Assembly (NCBI GenBank): GCA_964517005.1
Contig: CAZFAJ010000117.1
Location: forward strand, 1-7,224
Origin: CAYVBJ01 sp964517005
GTDB lineage: Bacteria; Bacteroidota; Rhodothermia; Balneolales; Balneolaceae
Reading direction: 5' to 3'
DNA: 7,224 bases
Shown: positions 1-5,471 of the stretch, one piece after another
Numbering within the stretch: the first letter of the stretch is position 1
Layout of the letters: every line of letters begins with the position of its first letter
The notes under the pieces: generated by a model
Databases searched by the model: none
What the model was told of the DNA's origin: nothing
Seen by the model: only the letters and a program-made list of their open reading frames with translations
Position numbers and translations under genes: made by a program

Positions 1-285
1 AATCGGTTTATTCCATTCAACACACCAGCCTTCAGCAACTCCGTTTCCTACTATGCCATTTGGCTGCATTTCATCAATTTCAAATACAAACCAGCTGTCA
101 ACACCTTGATCTGTACCTTTGTTGATTTGTATTTTGGAATTTTCAGTACCTGAAACGGGCTCCAGGCCTATCACCATATCGATTGAAGATTCAAATGATG
201 GTGCTGTACTGTTATTATCACAAGCTGTGTAAAAGAGCCCTGCAACGATTAGAATTAGAAAAGCAGAGAGTATTCCCCTATTCAT
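1..285 (-). CDS. Lipoprotein with possible thioester-type domain, paralogue of the next gene (partial, 3' end outside window)
   Basis: The first 95 codons of a minus-strand gene lie in the window; the frame is open to base 1, so the C-terminal part is missing. The start is ATG at 285-283, preceded by a good ribosome-binding site (GGAGA, 5 bases away). Residues 1-21 form a signal peptide with a hydrophobic core (AFLILIVAGLFYTA), and Cys22 followed by Asp suggests a type II (lipoprotein) signal, although the lipobox is relaxed (YTAC). Residues 40-95 align without gaps to residues 41-96 of the neighbouring lipoprotein, with about 30 of 56 positions identical by hand count, including GVDSWFVF and GWCVEWNKPI. 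Cys88 matches the neighbour's Cys89, the candidate thioester cysteine. The partner Gln motif would lie outside the window. The gene is probably a tandem duplicate. Function is unknown; a cell-envelope location is well supported. Confidence 0.85.
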   Translation of the reverse strand, partial: MNRGILSAFLILIVAGLFYTACDNNSTAPSFESSIDMVIGLEPVSGTENSKIQINKGTDQGVDSWFVFEIDEMQPNGIVGNGVAEGWCVEWNKPI

Positions 286-290
286 AATTT

Positions 291-295
291 TCTCC
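291..295 (-). promoter_or_regulatory. Ribosome-binding site of the left lipoprotein gene
   Basis: On the minus strand GGAGA stands 5 bases before the ATG at 285-283. It fixes the start of the truncated lipoprotein gene. It stands out because the paralogue to its right and the beta-barrel gene have no recognisable Shine-Dalgarno sequence. Confidence 0.6.
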
Positions 296-426
296 AGAAT
301 ATTTATTATTGTTTATTTTTATCACCCCAAAGCCAGTACCTTACTGACTACATGTATTTTACAATCTAATTATTATTACTAAAATTAAGATGTTTTAATA
401 AAATCGAATATTTATCATTGAATTTT

Positions 427-1101
427 TTATCTGATAACCGGGGCCATGAGATTTTGTTTGTCATCACCGGTTTCTAACAAAATTGCAAAAAGATTCCCCT
501 CTTCAACAACAAAGTCAGATGATCCTTCTTTAACCGATGCTACAATCTCTTTTACTTTTTCTCTGCTAAAGGCTGCAATTCCGTTAGAATCAAGCAATCT
601 TGTTGGTAAGTCAGCATCCGCTAATTCATCGAGATTAAATTCCGGAATACCAATTAATGACCAAATAACAGCCTGTATATCTCTGAACGTTAGTTCCGGA
701 TCTGCTTCCTGCAGTTCATCCTTAATATTCAGAAAATAGTTCAGGTCTTTCCACTTTTCATTATTCAATGTAGACAATGCATTTATATCTGTATGATCTG
801 TATTGTTCGCACGGATTGGTTTATTCCATTCCACGCACCATCCTTTCATTTCTCCGTTTTGCAAAATTGCATCAGGTTCAATATTTCGGAAATTAAAAAC
901 GAACCAGGAATCAACCCCAACATCCTGACCTCTCTTGAGATTTACGATCAGGTCATTGGTTCCCTCTACCGGTTCCAGATCTGTAAAGACCTGCAGCTCC
1001 TCGTTGAATTGCAGGCTATCACTTGTGTTATCACTGCAGGAGGAAAAGTAAAGAATCGTAATAACAGCTGCTGCTAAGAGTGTAAATGTTCTGCTTTTCA
1101 T
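427..1101 (-). CDS. Lipoprotein with candidate thioester (TED-like) domain
   Basis: This is a complete 224-residue protein. Residues 1-21 form a signal peptide (basic MKSR, then hydrophobic FTLLAAAVITILYF), and Cys22 in FSSC followed by Ser-Asp indicates lipidation and anchoring in the envelope; an Asp at +3 does not settle which membrane in this group. Residues 41-96 are shared with the truncated paralogue. Two short motifs recall the Pfam thioester domain (PF08341-like): WCVEW with Cys89, and IQAVIW with Gln143, compared with the family's aromatic-C-hydrophobic-acidic and TQxAIW motifs. Between them WKDLNYFLNIKDEL (117-130) resembles the family's helix before the Gln motif. Cys89 is the only cysteine besides the lipidated one, so it cannot be in an intramolecular disulfide. 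The C-terminal region (155-224) is acidic. No clear Shine-Dalgarno sequence precedes the ATG. The domain call is inference from motifs; the lipoprotein call is firmer. A substrate- or surface-binding role is possible but unproven. Confidence 0.85.
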   Translation of the reverse strand: MKSRTFTLLAAAVITILYFSSCSDNTSDSLQFNEELQVFTDLEPVEGTNDLIVNLKRGQDVGVDSWFVFNFRNIEPDAILQNGEMKGWCVEWNKPIRANNTDHTDINALSTLNNEKWKDLNYFLNIKDELQEADPELTFRDIQAVIWSLIGIPEFNLDELADADLPTRLLDSNGIAAFSREKVKEIVASVKEGSSDFVVEEGNLFAILLETGDDKQNLMAPVIR

Positions 1102-1258
1102 AATTATTATTCATTATAAAGTAATTCTATGCATTCTGATCAAGATTATGAATAATCATAGTAAACACCCATTAAAATCATTTAATGTTATTTCATAGTC
1201 TAAAGCTGGATAGAGTTACTTTGAAAAGATAGGAGAATAGATATGTAGCTTAAAGCTT

Positions 1259-1996
1259 TTAAAACAGATAATAAATATTAAATGTTATCGCTAAATCTAA
1301 AGGGTTAAAACTTAAAAGTTCAGAATCACCTGTATTCAATGCACCGAAAATACCTCTTAACTCTACACCTATTTTATTATCCAGGCCGTGTTCAAGTCCG
1401 CCTCCTAAAATAATTCCTGCCCCATAGTCTTTATATTGACCAGATACATCCTCAGAGAATTCTCCTTCAAACGCAACGCCTAAAGGAAAACCTGAATTCA
1501 CACCTTCAAATCTTGCATCCAAAAGATAACTCCCATATATACCAGCTGTGACATGATAGGTAGTTATTGCCCATGGTTTAGGAAATTCAAGTCTGTCGGA
1601 TGGTGTTGTTGTGAGCTGAACTATAAGTGGCATGTAAGCATACCACAATTTAGTTTTACTATCTGTTGTTATTTCAAAACCTCCAAAGTCTCTGGGAGCA
1701 ATTGTTTCGTTATAAGTAGCGCCTAAGCGAATAATTCCAGGTTCAATTTGAATTCTCCAATTATCAGACAGGATTTTTCTGTAAAGGAGACTCGCATCGA
1801 AATTTTCCGTTATAGATGGGCTGAGTTTTATCTGATTATTAGTAACAATAAATCTAAAGTCATTTAAATGGGTACTGGCCCCTGCGCCCACGCGAAGACC
1901 TATACCTAGATCCTGAGATTTTACGATGCTTCCTGAAGCTTGAAAAAAGAAAATATTTATTAAAAATATAAAAAAGAATTTTACCGATGCAGACAT
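1259..1996 (-). CDS. Outer-membrane beta-barrel protein (porin-like, OMP_b-brl family)
   Basis: A 245-residue protein with an N-terminal signal peptide (residues 1 to about 22-28, very rich in Phe and Ile after Lys6) and no lipobox. The rest alternates hydrophobic and polar residues as in transmembrane beta strands: GIGLRVGAGAST (31-42), WRIQIEPGIIRLGATY (80-95), LWYAYMPLIVQLTT (117-130), YHVTAGIYGSYLLDARF (147-163), YGAGIILGGGLEHG (191-204) and KIGVELRGIFGALNTG (208-223). It ends in ITFNIYYLF, a terminal aromatic residue typical of proteins handled by the BAM machinery. The pattern of a strand ending in MPL, then a GxYGSYLL strand, then GAG and a late GLxNTG-like turn is that of the small barrels common in Bacteroidota (PorT/OMP_b-brl_2 type). 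The ligand or role cannot be told from sequence. It is followed after 157 bases by the lipoprotein gene on the same strand; co-transcription is possible but not shown. The ATG at 1996 has no clear Shine-Dalgarno sequence. Confidence 0.85.
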   Translation of the reverse strand: MSASVKFFFIFLINIFFFQASGSIVKSQDLGIGLRVGAGASTHLNDFRFIVTNNQIKLSPSITENFDASLLYRKILSDNWRIQIEPGIIRLGATYNETIAPRDFGGFEITTDSKTKLWYAYMPLIVQLTTTPSDRLEFPKPWAITTYHVTAGIYGSYLLDARFEGVNSGFPLGVAFEGEFSEDVSGQYKDYGAGIILGGGLEHGLDNKIGVELRGIFGALNTGDSELLSFNPLDLAITFNIYYLF

Positions 1997-2365
1997 ACTG
2001 TTTTTTATAAATGATTACAAATGGTGTATAATGTAATTAATTTTTAGAAACGATATACATAAAAGCGACAATATTAAGAAGGATTAATGGATAATCTTTG
2101 CATTTGTGGTTCATTCAGATAATGGGGCATTATACAGCAAAAAATATAAAATTTACTGCTTTTCGATTATGTTCATTAATATTAATAAGATCTAATACAA
2201 AAAACTGCTGGTTTATGTGCAGGTATTTTTAATTAAGTGAATTATTATGTAATCTTGTTCATACTAAATAGTTCTCAGAGATTGTAATTTTTTAGGTTTA
2301 GCTGGAAAATATGTATTCAAACAGCAGGAGACTTTGAATTTCTTTTGATTGGCAGGGGTGTCAGC
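1997..2365. other. Divergent intergenic region, AT-rich, no convincing gene
   Basis: This stretch separates the starts of the minus-strand beta-barrel gene and the plus-strand glycosyltransferase gene, so promoters for both should lie here. It is strongly AT-rich. A TATAAT hexamer occurs on the plus strand at 2027-2032, but no partner -35 box stands out, and no clear Bacteroidota-type TAnnTTTG box with an upstream TTG was found for either gene. A 36-codon plus-strand reading frame at 2122-2232 has no ribosome-binding site and no recognisable features. No strong hairpin, repeat or RNA gene was seen. Confidence 0.5.
2354..2358 (+). promoter_or_regulatory. Ribosome-binding site deciding the glycosyltransferase start
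   Basis: AGGGG stands 7 bases before the ATG at 2366-2368, an ideal spacing. The open frame extends to a TTG at 2345, but the nearest purine-rich stretch before that (AGGAG at 2326-2330) is 14 bases away, too far. The ATG at 2366 is therefore preferred. Confidence 0.6.
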
Positions 2366-3481
2366 ATGATTACAAACGAACATTTATTAGTAATACCGGC
2401 TTTAATTACAGCCATTCTAATCAGTTATCTGTTGATGCCGATCATGATCAGAGTGTCTTCACTTAAAAAAAAAATTGAAGAACAGGAGACAACGTGGGGC
2501 ATCAAAAATAAGATTATATCAACACTGGGTGGTATCGGGGTTCTTACGGCGTTTATGGTTTCTTTCTATGTGTGGGCTAATGCATATTCTATTGCTTCAT
2601 TTCCCTATTTAATCGCCGGTCTGTTTATTTTGCTTCTTTTAGGGTTGAATGACGATAGCAGTTTTAAACCAGTTAAAAAATATACTATTCAGGCAATAGC
2701 AGCGGGAGAGATAGTGGTCGGCGGTAACCTTGTTATAGAAAACTTGAACGGGTTATTTGGGTTCTATATGATTCCCTGGACGGTGGGTGCTTTAATTTCT
2801 ATAGGTTTGATTATATGGCTTGTAAATGCGTTCAATTCGATTGACGACATTGATGGGTTAGCCGGCGGGATAGGTACCATAGCATCCACGATACTTGGAA
2901 TCTGGTTCTGGAGCGCTGGATTTGGAATACTTGCTATCTTATCATTTGTATTAACAGGATCACTCATTGGATTTTTAATCTTTAATATCCATCCTGCAAA
3001 AATATTTTTGGGCAAAACAGGAGCTATGGCCATGGGATATATTTTGGCCTTTCTGATACTGAAATTTATTGGACTGAATGGACAGTCTGAGACAGGTATT
3101 TTTACTCAAAATGCACATGTTTTTTCGCTTGCTATTTTGATCGTCCCTTTTATCGATACAATCCGATCTTTTCTTTTAAGAAGATTCAAAAGTTCTGGTG
3201 ATTTTACACCAGAATATTATCACATGCATGATGACTTACGTCAGGAGGGAATACGTGAGCATTTCATTGCTTTTTATCTTTGGATGGGTAACTTACTGAT
3301 AATTGCACTCTCTTTTCTTTTTATAGAGCTTGAAACCAATTTTTATACCCTGATTATATTATCTGCTGGTATGGTCATGCTTCCTGTCATTTTGTTTCTT
3401 CACCGAGCAATTCATAGAAATCAGAAGTCAGAATTCAAAAGTGAGAAAAAACCCTTGTATGAGTACGACGCCTCTCATTAG
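2366..3481 (+). CDS. MraY/WecA-family polyprenyl-phosphate glycosyl-1-phosphate transferase, divergent catalytic motifs
   Basis: This 371-residue integral membrane protein has about ten hydrophobic segments and family length. Enzymes of this family move a sugar-1-phosphate from a UDP-sugar to undecaprenyl phosphate at the cytoplasmic membrane, starting O-antigen, capsule, teichoic acid or peptidoglycan units. Recognisable motifs in order: LGGIGV (54-59), the Asp pair LNDDSSFKPVKKYTIQ (D96, D97), NAFNSIDDIDGLAGG (154-168), FLGKTGAMAMG (214-224), PFIDTIR (261-267) and YHMHDD (285-290). Deviations are marked. Lys217 replaces the Asp of the FLGDxGS motif that binds Mg2+ in MraY. The HxHH motif reads HMHD. 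The early DxPxxRKxH loop is absent (EEQETTWGIKNK instead). The Asp pair and the NxxDxxDG motif remain. It may be a subfamily with altered chemistry or an inactive relative. The tail from 350 is hydrophilic and charged. The start is ATG 2366, chosen for its ribosome-binding site; a TTG start would add 7 residues. No other polysaccharide gene is adjacent. Confidence 0.88.
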   Translation: MITNEHLLVIPALITAILISYLLMPIMIRVSSLKKKIEEQETTWGIKNKIISTLGGIGVLTAFMVSFYVWANAYSIASFPYLIAGLFILLLLGLNDDSSFKPVKKYTIQAIAAGEIVVGGNLVIENLNGLFGFYMIPWTVGALISIGLIIWLVNAFNSIDDIDGLAGGIGTIASTILGIWFWSAGFGILAILSFVLTGSLIGFLIFNIHPAKIFLGKTGAMAMGYILAFLILKFIGLNGQSETGIFTQNAHVFSLAILIVPFIDTIRSFLLRRFKSSGDFTPEYYHMHDDLRQEGIREHFIAFYLWMGNLLIIALSFLFIELETNFYTLIILSAGMVMLPVILFLHRAIHRNQKSEFKSEKKPLYEYDASH

Positions 3482-3595
3482 TATTTTCAACTAAAAAAGA
3501 TCAATTGGGCGCTCTGTTTTAATCCCGGATCCTTAAATAATTGATTTGAGCAGAAACTTTGTAAGTTACAGAAAATATAGGAAGGAGAAGTCCAA

Positions 3596-3844
3596 TTAAC
3601 CGATATTACTATTTTTAGCAGTACCGTCATATGCTGAGAAGAGATTTAAATAAGTGAAATCTCTTTTCTCAATTATATTAGTATAAATATATCTGGCACC
3701 AGCCATCAATTGAATAAAGATACTGACAGCCAAAGGAATTTCTGCCATTTTTGGCCACGCTAAAATATGCATTATTGCCAAAACAATTGTAAGCATAAAA
3801 ATTGCAGCCAGAGTATAGTAGGTAATTGCTTTTTTATTCATCAT
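3596..3844 (-). CDS. Small two-helix membrane protein, hypothetical
   Basis: An 82-residue protein. Residues 8-29 (TYYTLAAIFMLTIVLAIMHILAW region) and about 36-56 (EIPLAVSIFIQLMAGARYIY) are hydrophobic and look like two transmembrane helices joined by a short WPKMAE turn. The tail after KR at 60-61 is polar (YLNLFSAYDGTAKNSN). The start is one of two consecutive ATG codons (3844 or 3841), and no good Shine-Dalgarno sequence separates them. It is convergent with the glycosyltransferase gene, 114 bases away, and alone on its strand. Two overlapping palindromes lie about 42 bases upstream of the start and may control it. I do not recognise the family. That it is a real gene rests on the membrane-like composition and its place in otherwise empty sequence. 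Confidence 0.55.
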   Translation of the reverse strand: MMNKKAITYYTLAAIFMLTIVLAIMHILAWPKMAEIPLAVSIFIQLMAGARYIYTNIIEKRDFTYLNLFSAYDGTAKNSNIG

Positions 3845-3885
3845 ATGTAGGCATCTGAGAGATTATAGGTCGCTTAGTTTGTGGG

Positions 3886-3901
3886 TGCAACGTTGCAACG
3901 T
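3886..3901. repeat. Two overlapping 12-bp palindromes, possible operator
   Basis: The sequence TGCAACGTTGCAACGT contains two perfect 12-bp palindromes that overlap by 8 bases: 3886-3897 (TGCAACGTTGCA) and 3890-3901 (ACGTTGCAACGT). It can also be read as GCAACG repeated with a two-base gap. It is markedly GC-richer than its surroundings and starts 42 bases upstream of the small membrane protein's start, where an operator for a dimeric regulator could sit. Function is inferred only from symmetry and position. Confidence 0.45.
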
Positions 3902-4328
3902 GTTTTCCTTAACAAGAGCTTTTAAAAGTTTTATTGTTACAGATATAATAAAAATTTATCAGTTATTTTATTTTTTGTTCCCATTTTTCTTATTCTGCCA
4001 ATATATTAGTGAATTCTAACGATTATTAAAAATATATAATGTTAAAAATTCAAATTTAATCCAGGGTTTCCGTAAAAAACGTTAGCTAAACATATTTTTT
4101 AGCTTCAAGAGGTGCCAAATCTTTTATACAAATCATTTTGATTGACTGAAGAAATTAATCCTTTGTGAACATTATTCATAAATACCCATTAAGAAGTAAC
4201 AGAAATGTTACTATTTGGATCAATTATTTATCCTGACAGTTATTGTACTGAGCAGAGCTGAAAAATTTATTTACTAAAGGAACTAAAGAAACAGTTATCT
4301 GAAAAAAAGGTAGAAGAGAGGTTGCTTT

Positions 4329-4418
4329 ATGGCTTATAGATTTTATTCCTTGTACAATGATTATCAGGAAAAAACTATAAATCAATTTTCAGATAATAAT
4401 TGTTTCAACAATTTATAA
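4329..4418 (+). CDS. Possible small protein, 29 codons, uncertain
   Basis: An ATG at 4329 opens a 29-codon frame ending in TAA at 4416-4418. A purine-rich AGAGAGG (4315-4321) lies 7 bases upstream, a better ribosome-binding site than most larger genes here have. The peptide begins MAYRFYSLYND and is rich in Tyr, Phe and Asn with no hydrophobic segment. The Asn- and Phe-rich composition is also what AT-rich noncoding DNA would give, so this may be chance. It runs tail to tail with nuoH. No family is recognised. Confidence 0.15.
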   Translation: MAYRFYSLYNDYQEKTINQFSDNNCFNNL

Positions 4419-4461
4419 TTAATTGTAACGAGAGAAAAAGTATAAGTTCGCTAAATAAATA

Positions 4462-5463
4462 TTATGCGTAAATAGCATAAAGAATCGCTGCAATTACTGT
4501 AAAATTGATGATGCTCAATGGTAAAAGCCTGCTCCATCCGAGCTTCATCACCTGGTTGTATTTAAATCTTGGAATAGTCCATCGTACCCAAATAAACAGA
4601 AATACAAAGAAGCAGGTTTTACCCGTGAATACTGCAATGTCGAGTATAGTTTTAGCTACGGCTGACATTTCAGGGAGCCAATAACCGGCAAACGGGAGAT
4701 GATAACTGCCAAAAAAGAAGGTAGTCATAAGCATAGAGTTAATAACTACATGCATATATTCGGCAAGGAAGAACATTCCAAATTTCATAGAACTGTATTC
4801 GGTATGAAAACCGCCAACAAGCTCCTGTTCAGCTTCAACAAGGTCGAATGGAGTACGATTAGATTCAGCAAATGCAGCTATTATAAAAATAATTGCACCA
4901 ACCGGATTTAGAAATACAAACCACCAATATTCCTGTGCTACAGCTACATCAACAACACTTAATGAACCAACGAAAATAATTACAGAGGCAACAGCCATTC
5001 CGAGGGGCAATTCATAACTTATCATTTGAGCGGCCGCACGTAAGCCTCCCAGAAGAGAGTATTTACTGTTCGAAGACCATCCGGCCAGAGTAACCCCGTA
5101 AACTCCGAGAGAAGCAATCGCAAGCAAGTATAAAACACCCGCGTTAATATCCGTTACATAAATTCCTTCACCAAAGGGAATTACAGCTACGGTCATGAGT
5201 GCTGTAACTACCGGTATCATAGGAGCAACAGTATGAATGAACCGGTATCCCTGAATAGGAGTTACATCTTCTTTTAAAAGCAACTTCAGAACATCAGCTA
5301 TGGGTTGAAAGAGTCCGAACGGACCCACTCTGTTGGGACCAACGCGGTTCTGAATAAAACTGGCCACACGGCGTTCTGCATAAACAGTAATAGCAGCCGA
5401 GTTTAACAGCATAAAGAGTGAAACCCCGAGAATGATATATGAAGTAACTGTAACTTCAGCCAT
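4462..5463 (-). CDS. nuoH: NADH-quinone oxidoreductase subunit H (complex I, ND1-like)
   Basis: NuoH is the membrane subunit of respiratory complex I that meets the peripheral arm and forms much of the quinone cavity, taking part in coupling quinone reduction to proton pumping. The 333-residue protein has the usual length and about eight hydrophobic helices. Family motifs are plain: YAERRVASFIQNRVGPNRVGP (residues 28-48), FGLFQPIADVLKLLLKED (49-66), GLRAAAQMISYELPLG (140-155), and AESNRTPFDLVEAEQELVGG (199-218) followed by FHTEYSSMKFGMFFLAEY (219-236), an acid-rich loop near the quinone site. It starts 8 bases after the nuoG stop, so the two are surely one transcript. A weak TAAGAG at the nuoG stop may serve as ribosome-binding site. 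It is the last gene of the visible cluster: the usual next gene, nuoI, is not downstream. Confidence 0.97.
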   Translation of the reverse strand: MAEVTVTSYIILGVSLFMLLNSAAITVYAERRVASFIQNRVGPNRVGPFGLFQPIADVLKLLLKEDVTPIQGYRFIHTVAPMIPVVTALMTVAVIPFGEGIYVTDINAGVLYLLAIASLGVYGVTLAGWSSNSKYSLLGGLRAAAQMISYELPLGMAVASVIIFVGSLSVVDVAVAQEYWWFVFLNPVGAIIFIIAAFAESNRTPFDLVEAEQELVGGFHTEYSSMKFGMFFLAEYMHVVINSMLMTTFFFGSYHLPFAGYWLPEMSAVAKTILDIAVFTGKTCFFVFLFIWVRWTIPRFKYNQVMKLGWSRLLPLSIINFTVIAAILYAIYA

Positions 5464-5471
5464 GAAAGCTC

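Larger units (their letters stand above)
3845..4461. other. Long AT-rich intergenic region without a convincing gene
   Basis: About 617 bases lie between the small membrane protein gene and the end of nuoH. Besides the palindromes at 3886-3901 it holds several small inverted repeats: 4084-4104 (7-bp stem, 7-base loop; on the minus strand a T-run follows 4 bases later), 4195-4212 (stem AGTAAC/GTTACT, 6-base loop) and 4398-4413 (stem AATTGT/ACAATT, 4-base loop). The last lies 49 bases past the nuoH stop, but no T-run follows it on the minus strand. A 29-codon plus-strand reading frame at 4329-4418 has a good ribosome-binding site and is listed separately. No tRNA, transposase remnant or trace of nuoI was recognised. 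Confidence 0.5.

Noticed and set aside
331..349. Hairpin between the two lipoprotein genes (8-bp stem with one mismatch, 3-base loop)
   Set aside because: No T-run follows it on either strand, so it is not a terminator, and nothing else gives it a role.
446..1077. Two plus-strand open frames (446-739 and 793-1077) opposite the lipoprotein gene
   Set aside because: The minus-strand frame has a signal peptide, lipobox and a paralogue; the plus-strand frames have none of these.
1113..1118. TATAAT on the minus strand before the complete lipoprotein gene, with TTGATC 19 bases upstream as a promoter
   Set aside because: Only 11 bases separate it from the ATG, leaving almost no leader, and such matches are common by chance in this AT-rich DNA.
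2122..2232. 36-codon plus-strand frame in the divergent intergenic region
   Set aside because: No ribosome-binding site, no recognisable features, and a composition expected from AT-rich DNA.
4084..4104. Inverted repeat (7-bp stem, 7-base loop) as a terminator for the nuoGH transcript
   Set aside because: The stem is mostly A-T, the T-run starts only 4 bases after it on the minus strand, and it lies more than 350 bases past the nuoH stop.
1165..4192. Shared ACCCATTAA in two intergenic regions (near 1170 and 4184)
   Set aside because: A 9-base match in AT-rich noncoding sequence is within chance, and the flanks do not align convincingly.
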